Shown: positions 10,701-20,778 of the stretch, piece after piece
Layout of the letters: the number at the start of each line of letters is the position of its first letter
How positions within the stretch are numbered: the first letter of the stretch is position 1
DNA from: Cervus elaphus
Lineage: Eukaryota; Chordata; Mammalia; Artiodactyla; Cervidae
Assembly: GCF_910594005.1 (NCBI RefSeq)
Contig: NC_057832.1
Span: forward strand, 101,629,152-101,693,151
Direction of reading: 5' to 3'
Length of the DNA: 64,000 nucleotides
The notes under the pieces: generated by a model
Seen by the model: the letters and a program-made list of their open reading frames with translations, nothing else
The model's database searches: none
Told to the model about the DNA's origin: nothing
Position numbers and translations under genes: made by a program

Positions 10701-12242
10701 TAAGTGGTGTGTGGAGTATGTATGTATGGTGCATAGGTGTCGTGTGTGTGTGTAAGTGGTGTGTGGAGTATGTATGTATGGTGTATAGGTGTCGTGTGTG
10801 TGTGGTAAGTGGTGTGTGGAGTATGTATGTATGGTGTATAGGTGTCGTGTGTGTGTGGTAAGTGGTGTGTGGAGTATGTATGTATGGTGTATAGGTGTCG
10901 TGTGTGTGTGGTAAGTGGTGTGTGGAGTATGTATGTATGGTGCATAGGTGTAGTGTGTGTGTGGTAAGTGGTGTGTGGAGTATGTATGTGTGGTGTATAG
11001 GTGTCATGTGTGTGTGGTAAGTGGTGTGTGGAGTATGTATGTATGGTGTATAGGTGTAGTGTGTGTGGTAAGTGGTGTGTGGAGTATGTATGTATGGTGT
11101 ATAGGTGTCGTGTGTGTGTAAGTGGTGTGTGGAGTATGTATGTATGGTGTATAGGTGTCGTGTGTGTGTAAGTGGTGTGTGGAGTATGTATGTATGGTGT
11201 ATAGGTGTTGTGTGTTGTGTGTGTGTGGTAAGTGGTGTGTGGAGTATGTATGTGTGGTGTATAGGTGTCATGTGTGTGTGGTAAGTGGTGTGTGGAGTAT
11301 GTATGTGTGGTGTATAGGTGTTGTGTGTTGTGTGTGTGTGGTAAGTGGTGTGTGGAGTATGTATGTGTGGTGTATAGGTGTCATGTGTGTGTGGTAAGTG
11401 GTGTGTGGAGTATGTATGTATGGTGCATAGGTGTCGTGTGTGTGTGCTAAGTGGTGTGTGGAGTATGTATGTATGGTGCATAGGTGCCGTGTGTGTGTGG
11501 TAAGTGGTGTGTGGAGTATGTATGTATGGTGTATAGGTGCCGTGTGTGTGTGGTAAGTGGTGTGTGGAGTATGTATGTGTGGTGTATAGGTGTCGTGTGT
11601 GTGTGGTAAGTGGTGTGTGGAGTATGTATGTATGGTGCATAGGTGTTGTGGAGTGTGTGTGTGGTAAGTGGTGTGTGGAGTATGTATGTGTGGTGTATAG
11701 GTGTAGTGTGTGTGTGTAAGTGGTGTGTGGAGTATGTATGTATGGTGTATAGGTGTCGTGTGTGTGTAAGTGGTGTGTGGAGTATGTATGTATGGTGTAT
11801 AGGTGTCGTGTGTGTGTGGTAAGTGGTGTGTGGAGTATGTATGTATGGTGCATAGGTGTTGTGGAGTGTGTGTGTGGTAAGTGGTGTGTGGAGTATGTAT
11901 GTATGGTGTATAGGTGTCGTGTGTGTGTGTAAGTGGTGTGTGGAGTATGTATGTATGGTGCATAGGTGTTGTGGAGTGTGTGTGTGGTAAGTGGTGTGTG
12001 GAGTATGTATGTATGGTGTATAGGTGTAGTGTGTGTGTGTAAGTGGTGTGTGGAGTATGTATGTATGGTGTATAGGTGTCGTGTGTGTGTGGTAAGTGGT
12101 GTGTGGAGTATGTATGTGTGGTGTATAGGTGCCGTGTGTGTGTGGTAAGTGGTGTGTGGAGTATGTATGTGTGGTGTATAGGTGTCGTGTGTGTGTGGTA
12201 AGTGGTGTGTGGAGTATGTATGTATGGTGCATAGGTGTTGTG

Positions 12243-12245
<3 letters not shown>
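10701..12245 (+). repeat. Minisatellite, about 53 bp x 29 copies
   Basis: Tandem units of about 49-57 bp share the core gtaagtggtgtgtggagtat followed by gtatgtatggtgtataggtg and a short TG-rich spacer. By eye I count 29 copies of the gtgtggagtat core. Units differ mainly at the position after 'ataggtg' (tcg, tca, ttg, tag or ccg) and at tatgg versus gtgg. The minus strand of most units has no stop codon, which gives long spurious open frames. The left edge coincides with the BovB duplication. Confidence 0.95.

Positions 12246-12290
<45 letters not shown>
12246..12290 (+). repeat. (GT)n microsatellite ending the minisatellite
   Basis: About 22 GT units follow directly after the last minisatellite copy. 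Confidence 0.95.
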
Positions 12291-12576
12291 TGTCCTTTGG
12301 CCTCTTCCCCACACTCTTTCCTCGGCCTCTGCCTCAGGCTGCCCTCTGGGTGGCCGCCCAGACACTGTGGTCAGCTCAGCCAGCCTGGGCCTGCCACCTG
12401 GTGGCCAAACGTGGTAGAGAGACTGACATCTCTTCAGGGCTGTGGTTTGGGCATGTCCTCTGTTCTCTCCTCTGCCCTCCTCCTCTACCCTTCCTCTTCC
12501 TCCACCTCTGCATCCGAGCTGGCTGAGTGTCTCCACAGGTTCCCCAAACTTCTCAAGCATAAATGGGGGTGATAAA

Positions 12577-12870
12577 CAGTCCATCATAAAGGAAATCAAC
12601 ACTGAATATTCATTGGAAAGACTGATGTTAAAGCTGAAGCTCTAATACTTTGGCCACCTGATGCGAAGAACTGACTCCTTGGAAAAGACCCCGATGCTGG
12701 GAAAGATTGAGGGCAGGAGAAGGGGACGACAGAGGATGAGATGGTTGGATGGCATCACCAACTTAATGGACATGGGTTTGAGCAAGCTCTGGGTGTTAGT
12801 GAAGGACAGGGAAGCCTGGCGTGCTGCAGTCCATGGGGTTGCAGAGTTGGACATGAGCGACTGAGCAACA
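12577..12870 (+). mobile_element. BovB LINE 3' end
   Basis: Sense orientation. Translates to fragments with LKLKL, RRTDSLEKTPMLGKIEG, RMRWLDGI and the DREAWRAAVHGV block, then ends at gagcgactgagcaac. The 5' edge (near aacagtccatcataaagg) is approximate. Confidence 0.9.
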
Positions 12871-13329
12871 ACATCCATTCCAAAGCTGCCTGCATCCTGG
12901 GGCTGTGTGAGGATGAGACAGATGCTGGGGGTGGGTGCTGTGACCGGACTGTGTGTCAGTGGTACCCCAGCCTGCACCCCAGCCCTCCTGGAGGCTGTCT
13001 CTCTGTGAAGCAGTCCCTCTGGGGCCCCAGTGGAATTCCCATCACTTTGGGCAGTGCCTGGGTGACGAGGGTGTAGACATTTCCACATCATACCTGGCTG
13101 CTTTATTTTTCCTAACAAGGATTTTAAAAATAAGGGACTTGTTTGTGACTAACAAAATTGCACAGTGCAGGTTTCCTACACAATTAGACACCAGGACTAG
13201 TGGTAGGTGTGTTGTCCAGGTGTTGTTCTGGTTACAACTCCTGTTCCCAACAGAGCTGTCCGGCTCCTTGGGAGCCGGGCTTGCTGTCCACCATGCTCAG
13301 GGGGTGATTCTTTCTCTCGTGTGTGCATT
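12871..13329. other. Unique sequence, nothing recognised
   Basis: No repeat family or gene recognised. Confidence 0.5.
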
Positions 13330-13510
13330 TGGTTACTGATGCAACAAGTATTTATTCGGTGCGCCGTCTATGGGGTCGCACAGAGTCGGACACAACTGAA
13401 GTGACTTAGCAGCAGCAGCAGCAGAACACACGTGGCATGGTGCTGGACACAGGGGACAACAAGATGCATAAACACACTCCTGCCCCCGAGGGTCTCGACG
13501 GGCAAGTCGA
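13330..13510 (-). repeat. L2 fragment split by a Bov-A tail
   Basis: 'caagtatttattcgg' and, after the SINE piece, 'tggtgctggacacaggggacaacaag' follow the reverse complement of the L2 3' end. Divergent, so called with moderate confidence. Confidence 0.5.
13362..13422 (+). mobile_element. Bov-A2 3' tail fragment
   Basis: Only the last ~60 bp of a Bov-A2 are present (ccgtctatggggtcgcacag to the CAG repeat at 13410-13422). I see no clear duplication at its borders. Confidence 0.85.
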
Positions 13511-13755
13511 GGGGCCGCTTCAGGACAAGTGCTCTGACGAGGCTGTGTCCTCACTGTGGTCCCCAGAGGGTTCTGGTACAGGGCGGGGGGAGTGGGGGTG
13601 ACGTTAAAGATTTGGTAGATCAGTGATGCAGAGCAGGACCTGCCTCGGGACGCAACCACCACCACACAGATGGTGGGGCCCCCACCCCCAGCAGCTCCTC
13701 CCTGTGGCACAAAGAAGATGAGCAACATGCTTGTGTCAAATAAGTGAGGATTTGA

Positions 13756-13955
13756 CGTTAGTCGAGCAGTTGTGTCCGACTCTTTTGTGACCCCATGGAC
13801 TGTAGCCCGCCAGGTTCCTCTGTCCATGGGATTTCCCAGACAGGAATACTGGAGTGGGGATGCCAATTCCTTCTCCAGGGGAATCTTCCCAACCCAGGGG
13901 GTCTAACCCAGTCTTCTGAATTGCAGGCAGATTCTTTACTGTCTGAGCCACCATG
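13756..13955 (-). mobile_element. Bov-tA SINE
   Basis: Reverse-complement Bov-A body (gtgtccgactctttt, ggcttctctgtcc-type block) and the tRNA-like head ending at gagccacc near 13953. Confidence 0.9.
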
Positions 13956-14278
13956 GAGTAAAATAAACCAGGATTTTATGACCGTATCATAAAACATCTT
14001 TCTGCTGCCTGCTTCTGCCTGGAATCCGGCATGGAGGTCTGGGTCTGTGTTGCATGTTCTCTGGACTGATGGTCAGAGCTCTGTGGACCCGTTGGCCTGC
14101 CTTGACTGACTCACAGAAAAAGCTGTTTTTTCACCTTGTGGGCCAAACATCACCAGAAAGGCCCACTTTAGAAAAGAAGGCAACTCTGTATCTACAGCAG
14201 CATTTTCAAAAGTAAGAACATACTTTCTTTTGAATATGAATTCAAAATAATTTATGAGGGAAAAAAAAATTTATGAGG
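13956..14278. other. Unique sequence
   Basis: No repeat family recognised. A short tandem duplication of atttatgaggg around an A-run lies at 14250-14280. Confidence 0.45.
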
Positions 14279-14425
14279 GAATTCCTTTGCAGTCCAGTGG
14301 TTAGGACTCCACGCTTTCACTGCTGAGTGCATGGGGTTCAATCCCTGTTCAGGGAATTAAGATCCCACAAGCTGTGTGACAGGGCCAAAGAAAAAAAGAA
14401 AAACAAAAATTAAAAGAAAGGAAAG
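14279..14425 (+). mobile_element. CHR-type SINE
   Basis: Head gaattcctttgcagtccagtgg, then a gatcccacaagctgtgtgac body and a long A-rich tail. Confidence 0.88.
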
Positions 14426-14427
14426 AG

Positions 14428-14600
14428 ACTTCCCTGGTGGTCCAGTGCCTAAGGCTCTCCGCTTGCAATGCAGGAGGCCCAGATTCGATCCCTGGTCAAG
14501 AAACTAGATCCCAAATGCCACAATGGAGATAGAAGATCCTGAGTGCTGCAGCTAAGACCCGGTGCAGCCAAATAAATACATATTTTTTAAAAAGAAAAAA
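14428..14600 (+). mobile_element. CHR-type SINE, adjacent to the previous one
   Basis: Head gacttccctggtggtccagt, B-box gattcgatccctgg and the longer CHR body ending in aataaataca. It sits in or next to the A-rich tail of the preceding SINE, a common landing site. Confidence 0.88.
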
Positions 14601-14892
14601 GTTATTAATGTGGAAACGTGAGTTTCAAATGCAGAGGGAGAAAGAGGAGACATTTGTTGTCAACTTAAGTTAACATGTGTTGGTGTAAAAATAAAATGGG
14701 TGTGTTTCTAAGTAGCTACTCAGGGATTTTGATAAGATGACTCTCCAGGAGGTGGAATGGTCCTGCCTTCAGCCTTCCGCAGATGTGTTTGACATCGAGC
14801 TCTTTTTATGAACCAGCTCTTCTTTTCACACTAGAGTTTTGGGGAGGATTAGTTTGGGAGAAACTTCTTTATGGATTTGCCCTTCTCCACCT

Positions 14893-15097
14893 GGGCTTCC
14901 CTGGTGGCTCAGAAGATAAAGAATCTGCCTGCAATACAGGAGACCTGGGCTTGATCCCTGGGTCAGGAAGATCCCCTGGAGAAGGAAACAGCAATCCACT
15001 CCAGTATTCTTGCCTGGGAAATCCCATGGACAGAGGAGCCTGGTGGGTTACAGTCTGTGGGATCGAGAAGAGTTGGACACGACTGAGTGACTAATAC
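14893..15097 (+). mobile_element. Bov-tA SINE
   Basis: Complete head (gggcttccctggtggctcag) and Bov-A body ending gacacgactgagtgac. Confidence 0.92.
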
Positions 15098-15409
15098 TTC
15101 ACTTTACTTCTTTACCTCCATCCAAGGAGGAATCAAGGGAAGGAATCAGTCAGACTTCAGGTCCTGCTGGCTTTCTTAACAGGAGTGAGACCACCCCTGA
15201 GGGGATGCAGTAGTTCTTGAAGAGGAAAACAGTCTTTCTCTGTAGCCATATAGTACCTACACAGATACGCAATATATCTATACTATTAAAATTTCATGGG
15301 GGAGGGAATGATTAGAGGGAAAAAAAAATGACTAAAAAGTCTCCTTAGAAGGGCAATGATGAAAATAAGTTTGGGAAATGCTGACATGCAGACTATCAGT
15401 CAGTCCATC

Positions 15410-15580
15410 TGGGGTCAGGCAACAGCGCTGCTGCTGTGTGACCTGGGCTAAGTTATTCACCTCGCTGAGCCTCAGGTTCCTGACCCAGAAATAGAGGCTT
15501 TTGTCACCTCGTGATACTGCTGTGAACTCAAAGAAAATAAATACAGTGCCTAACACACAGAAAGTGTTTGACAGACTAAA
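15410..15580 (+). repeat. MIR
   Basis: Clear MIR order: gctgtgtgacctgggctaag, then cctcgctgagcctcag, then aacacagtgcc-like end (acagtgcctaacac). Confidence 0.75.
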
Positions 15581-15673
15581 GGCAGCCCTTCAGGCCTGAA
15601 ACTTTGCTATCCACCCTGGGTAATTGCAGTGGGGTTACTTGATAGACTCTCCTGTTGGGTTTCTCAGCCTTTG

Positions 15674-15834
15674 GGGACGCAGAGGATGAGATGGTTGGAT
15701 GGCATCACCGACTCAATGGACATGAACTTGAGTAAACTCTGGGAGTTGGTGATGGACAGGGAGGCCTGGCGTGCTGCGGTCCATGGGGTCGCAAAGAGTT
15801 GGACACGACTGAGCGACTGAACTGAACTGAACTG
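15674..15834 (+). mobile_element. BovB LINE 3' end, about 160 bp
   Basis: Starts at acgcagaggatgagatgg and ends with the repeated gaactgaactga terminus. It encodes QRMRWLDGITDSMD and the DREAWRAAVHGV block in frame. Severely 5'-truncated; no clear duplication seen. Confidence 0.92.
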
Positions 15835-15840
15835 AGGCTG

Positions 15841-16459
15841 TAGACTGATGCATAAAGATACAGGAAGCTTAGAACAGCCAGGCCTAAGGAAAAGGAAATG
15901 GGGAAATACTATTTTAAAGCTTGTAAGATAAACAAAAAAGCAGTGTAGCCTGGGGACACCCCAGCAAATCAGAGCCGGCCTTGGGGGTGGTGACAGCACC
16001 ACCTGGGCACTCCGCTGACCCCCTGGACGGCAGGGCCCTAGACCCTGGGATCAGACCCTTCATCTTGCAGGCCCACCCTGCTGGGTTCCAGGGGCTGGGA
16101 CAGACACCCGGGTGGGTAGGGCAGGCCCAGGCAGGAACTGTCTGCTGTGCCTAAAAATAGTGTGGGAGAGAACAGGAAACAGAAACTTCAGGCCAACCCC
16201 GGGAAATGCTTTTTGAATTATCAGGAAATCAGGACTGGAGCCCTGGGGCAGCCACACCCTGCAGCACTGCAGTTCCCAAAGGAGACGGATGGAGGAAGCT
16301 GGAGCTGGGGTGGGGAAGGGGAGCCTAACTGGGAAAGTGTTAGGCTCAGTGCTTTGCTTCCTGCTCTGTGCCCTGTTGGTCTTTAGTTGCAAGTAGATGC
16401 AAGTCTTTTTTAGAGAACCAATAGTTCCAGTGCTCCCAGGACTGAAGGGGACATGAAAC
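15841..16459. other. Unique sequence, nothing recognised
   Basis: GC-rich in places. Overlapping open frames on both strands (16060-16392) show no recognised domain. Confidence 0.45.
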
Positions 16460-16506
16460 TTTCAGACCGGGGAGATTTCAGACCGGGGAGATTTCAGACC
16501 GGGGAG
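16460..16506. repeat. 16-bp tandem triplication
   Basis: Three exact or near-exact copies of tttcagaccggggaga in a row. Confidence 0.95.
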
Positions 16507-16980
16507 TCCTGTGCAAACTCATGAGTTGGTCACCTTCTTAACACAGGATGTTTCAGTCTCTCAAAGCTTTAATGCCAGGGTTGCCATCATTCCTGCACAG
16601 AGCATCCCTGGGGGAGTTCTTAAAAATCCCCAGGTCAAGGCCTCACTCAGACCAGTTTACTTAGACTCTGGGGTGGGGAGCAGGCATCTTGGATTTTAAA
16701 GCTCTTTGGGTAGGTGATTCCTCTGTGCGGCCCAAGCTGAGAACAGAGGGTTTCCCATGGGTTAAACATCACCTGGGGTCCGTTTTCTGGTCTCACCCCC
16801 AGAGATTCTCAGTGTACGGTCTGCAGCGGAGGCTTTGAATGCTTCATTTAAAAGTAAGTCAGCAGTCTGGATCAGGAGCATAAATTTATTCTCCCAAGGT
16901 CAACTTTCTATAGGTCTGCAGCTCAAAGATGGCATTCACTGTTTGGCAGAGAGTCCAGCTGCATGAAAACTCACTCCAGG
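16507..16980. other. Unique sequence, nothing recognised
   Basis: No transposon or gene recognised. Confidence 0.45.
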
Positions 16981-17322
16981 ACTTCCCTGGTGGCACAGTA
17001 CATAGAAATCTGCCTGCCAGTGCAGGGGACACAGGTTTGATCCCTGGTCTGGGAAGATTCCATATGCTGAGGAGCATCTAAGCTACTGAGCCTGAGCTCT
17101 AGAGCCCAGGAACCACAACTGCTGAGCCTGCCTGCTGCAACTTCTGAAGCCCGTGCGCCTAGAGCCTGTGCTCCACAAGAGAAGCCTCCGCAGTGAGAAG
17201 CCCACGCACCGCAATGAAGAGCAGCCCCCACTTGTTGCAACAGAGAAAACCCGCCGTGTGCAGCAACAAAGACCCAGTGCAGCCCCTCACCACCCCCCGC
17301 CCCCCCAAAACTAATTCTAACA
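16981..17322 (+). mobile_element. Long CHR-family SINE
   Basis: tRNA-like head (gacttccctggtggcacag) followed by the long body with repeated 'agagcc', 'gaagcc' and 'gagaagcc' blocks, and a C/A-rich end at 17285-17315. Confidence 0.88.
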
Positions 17323-18144
17323 CATCTGGGGAAAAACCGGAAGATTTATTTGTGAGAGCTGCCTTTTTCTGTGCAGTTCCATACAACTTCATGGAACAAA
17401 AAAGATTTTTTTATTGGAATGCCAGGCAAGGGACCTAGAACTTAGAATCAACTCTTATTGAAGTCTGATAGGTTTGGTAGATTTTACTGCACTGAAAGTG
17501 ATATCCCAAGCCCTGTGAAATGAGGAAAGAGGGTATGAAAAACTGTACCAGTTAGGTTGTTACTAAATTTTATTTGACTTGTTGCAAAACTGAAATATAT
17601 TTGGGAAAAAAAAGTCATGTTTTGCTCATGCAAGTTTCCTCTGGGCACACTTTGAGAAAAAGCTGGCCTGGAGTCTCATTCCTTTGTGAATCTGCTAGCT
17701 TTGAACAGGAAAGAGTGTTCTGATCAATCCAATCAAAATGTTTATTCAACACCTCCACCCAAGATGACAGAAGGGGTTACAAAGATGACTTAATCAAGGT
17801 CCCCCTTCTAAACACAATTAACTTCTAATGAGCAAGACAGCCTCACTTCAGGGCAGCTGGCGACAAAAGTCATTGCTGGGGAAGAAATTGAGGATTGAAC
17901 TGATTGTGCACTGGAGTGAGCGTCGGAATTCCTCAGCTGTTTTCACATCCCTTCTATGAATGAGCAGTGTGTGAGAGCCAAAACAATTCTTTTTGAGTCC
18001 TCATCTATAAATCGTAAGGCTTATGACCTGACTCCTCAAGTCCTCACCTCATCTGAATCGATGATTCTGAACCTGATCAGCGTGTCTTGTTGGATAGCAG
18101 AGTATGTAGCATTCCCCCATGCTATGGACAAGCTCCTTCTCTCC
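17323..18144. other. Unclassified sequence
   Basis: No family recognised. No convincing coding frame. Confidence 0.4.
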
Positions 18145-18970
18145 TGTGGCTAAAAAGAGAACACATTTGCTTTGGGATTGAAGCAGGAGGAAGATGAGCC
18201 CCCGCTGGGTGAGCAATTGGGGGTCATTCCCTGCGGACAGAAACTCCAAAATATCATGTCCAAATTCCAAATTTCATGTCCTAATATCAGGACAGTCAAG
18301 AGAGGAGGCTGGGCCCTGCCCAGATAAGAGATAATAGACCACACACTGGGCTTCCCTGGTGGCTCAGTTAAAGAATCTGCCTGCTAATGCAGGAGACACA
18401 GGTTCCATCCCTGAGTTGGGACAATTCCTTGGAGAAGGAAATGGCAACCCACTCTGGGATTCTTGCCTGGGAAATCCCATGGACAGAGGAGCCTGGTGGG
18501 CTACAGCCCATGGGATTGCAAAGAGTCAGACATGACTTAGTGACTAAACAACAAGAACAAAAACAAGATCACATACTTCTCATTCTCAAAGTCAAGGAGA
18601 TCTTCCTGACTAGAAAACTTCCTGGAGGTCCAAAAGGGAGTGATGCTAAGCTACCCATAGGCCTCTTTCTTGGAATACATCTTGGCTGAGAGATGTGTGA
18701 GCGTGTAGGGGAGGATCCTGAGATATATCAAATATGGACTCAGAACTAGGCAAGTCAAAATGATTGGTCAAAGGAAACTCAGAAGAAATGCCCCATATAA
18801 GTAATTCAAACTACCACAAGGGTGCGACTCTCTGAGTCTACCTGTGTCTATTCACACGTGCTGTACTCTTTTTTCCTTCTAGTAAACACTTGTCTCACTA
18901 CTTTCCTTCTTTGTGGGAGTTCTTTTCCGCAAAGCTGAAGGGCCAAGGCCTTGTCAGTAACCACCGGTCT
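18145..18970 (+). mobile_element. Probable ERV long terminal repeat, split by a Bov-tA
   Basis: The unit has LTR-like architecture: a TATA-like catataagtaa at 18794-18804, a downstream agtaaaca possible poly(A) signal near 18881, a T-rich stretch, and an end near gtcagtaacca at 18954-18964. A Bov-tA sits at 18349-18555. The following ~200 bp could be leader sequence. I see no gag, pol or env frame, so it would be a solo or partial LTR. The ends are approximate and the family name is uncertain. Confidence 0.55.
18349..18555 (+). mobile_element. Bov-tA SINE
   Basis: Complete element ending gacatgacttagtgac. The flanks agaccacacac (left) and agatcacatac (right, about 18566) may be an 11-bp duplication with two differences. 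Confidence 0.9.
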
Positions 18971-19199
18971 GGTGCCTAGGATTTAGCTGCCACTGCAGTG
19001 ATCCGACCTCAGTCTCAGACCAGGAACTCAAATCCTGCTTCAAGCCACTGCAGGCCAAGGCCACTCAAGATCAGGATAAGAGAGTGAAAGTCATAAGGTC
19101 CCATACAGAAGGGGAAGATCTTGAGATGACTGAGTTGACTACAGCGTTTGTTGCAGGCAGGACAAGGAGGTAATAAAACCTTTCAGAAGTGTACTGGGT

Positions 19200-19257
19200 C
19201 TGATCTGAGCAAAAAGAAAAAAAAAAAAAAAGAAAAAAAAAGAAGAAAAAAAAAAAA
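19200..19257 (+). mobile_element. Poly(A)-dominated micro-insertion with 15-bp TSD
   Basis: The inserted sequence is ctgatctgagc followed by about 47 purines (A with scattered G). It is flanked by a perfect 15-bp duplication, agaagtgtactgggt, at 19185-19199 and 19258-19272. This is the structure expected of an extremely 5'-truncated LINE-mediated insertion. The source transcript cannot be named from 11 bases. Confidence 0.88.
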
Positions 19258-19905
19258 AGAAGTGTACTGGGTTGCTCAAGCTGTTGTCACAAAGCTTCAT
19301 GAGCTGGGTGGATTAAACAACAGAAGTTTATCTGGAGGTTCAATGCCTGAGGTCAAGGTGTGTGGACCATGTTCCCTCTGAAGGCACTAGAGAAGGATCT
19401 GTTCCAGGCCTTTCTCCAAGCTTCTGATGATTGCTTGATTGTGGCAGCCTAGCTCAGTCTTCACATGGAGTTCTCCCTACATTCAGATGTCCTTTTTTAT
19501 AAAGATGACAGTCATGTTGGATTAGGGGTCCTGCCTACTCTAGTAGGGATTTCCTACACGGCTCAATGGTAAAAGAACCCGCCTGCCAGTGCAGGAGTTT
19601 CAGGAGACCTGGGTTTGATCCCTGGGTTGGGAAGATCCCCTGGAGGGGGGTATGGCAACCCACTCCAGCATTCATGCCTGAAAAGTCCCACGGAGAGAGG
19701 AGCCTGGCGGGCTACAGTCCATGAGGTCACAGAGAGTGGGACACCACTGAGGGACTGAGTACCAGCGTGCGCACTGCTCTAGTAATGACTCAACTCATTG
19801 CATCTGCAAGGACCTCATTTCCAAATAAGGTCACATGTTGACGTGCTGGGAGTTAGGACTTCACCGTGTGGATTTTGAGGGGTGCCCAGTTCAATCCGTC
19901 GCAGT
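19258..19905 (-). mobile_element. MaLR (MLT1/MST-type) LTR, antisense, split by a Bov-tA
   Basis: The blocks gctgggtggattaaacaacag, ttcacatgg, ataaagatgacagtcatgttgg and, after the SINE, gacctcatttcc, aataaggtcaca and gttaggacttca follow the reverse complement of a MaLR LTR. No internal region is seen. Confidence 0.75.
19546..19770 (+). mobile_element. Bov-tA SINE with short TSD
   Basis: Complete Bov-tA with a small insertion in the head (agtttcagg). The MaLR resumes after it, and ctctagta occurs on both sides (about 19536-19543 and 19777-19784). Confidence 0.88.
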
Positions 19906-20118
19906 GGGGATGCACTAACAGGAGCAGCTAAACAACTTCAATGACTCAAAATGGCTCAAAGACCGCAAACGATGGTGCTTGCAAACCTACAATTTATTAA
20001 CAGCAACAACATCAAAGTGGAGATAGCATCACAGCCAGAGGCTGCTCACGGCAGGGGGTCTGGAAAAATCAGATCCCAACTCCCATTGCCTCCCTCTGTC
20101 AGGGGCCACGGCAAGATG

Positions 20119-20253
20119 TCAGTTCAGTTCAGTTCAGTCGCTCAGTCGTGTCCAACTCTTTGCGACCCCATGGACTATAGCCTGCCAGGCTCCTCTGTCC
20201 ATGGAATTTTCCAGGCAAGAATACTGGACTGGGTTGCCATTTCCCTCTCTAAT
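20119..20253 (-). mobile_element. Bov-A SINE fragment
   Basis: Reverse-complement Bov-A monomer beginning with the repeated cagttcagtt terminus and ending near gggttgccatttccc. The tRNA-like head is missing. Confidence 0.88.
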
Positions 20254-20727
20254 ACCTGCTGACACTCAGGCAAAGCCTCACTCTACAGCCACACCTAGGG
20301 CAGCACCTCCAGGGTCTCCCCGAGACCAGCTGCCAACCATCAGTCTCATTGCTACCAAAGTACAAAGCCGACAAGCTGGTAGAAACCACCCCAGCCCTTG
20401 GGGGCATTGTTACAGACCAACACTCTTATTAATCAGTGTGTTTTCTGCCTCCGCCAGGGTCAGTCCCGAGGACACTGCTGATTTCATAGGCAGAGATCAG
20501 GCAAATCCCAGACCTGCTGGAATTAGTCCTCACAGTCTAGGAGGTGGAGGAGATCACACAGGTGACCCTCTTCATTAGGTGCTGAGTTCTTCCTTCCATA
20601 GGTCAGTATGTGTGAAACTCACATGGTCACAGCGACAAAAATCTGAGGCTGTTTGAGAGACGAGGGGCAGTTTTATCCCCTTTGCTGTTGGCTTGAGTTA
20701 GGGGCTGGTGGTTTAAATCTTGCTATG
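20254..20727. other. Unclassified sequence
   Basis: No family recognised. May belong with 19930-20118 as one unit split by the Bov-A. Confidence 0.4.
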
Positions 20728-20778
20728 CTTTTAAAGATTTTTTTAATTGATGTGGACCATTTAAAAAGTCTTTATTAT

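Noticed and set aside
10701..12245. CRISPR-like repeat array
   Set aside because: Units are contiguous with no unique spacers, and the genome is mammalian.
10630..12312. 560-residue minus-strand open frame
   Set aside because: Translation of the minisatellite; all three minus frames are open for the same reason, and no independent coding signal exists.
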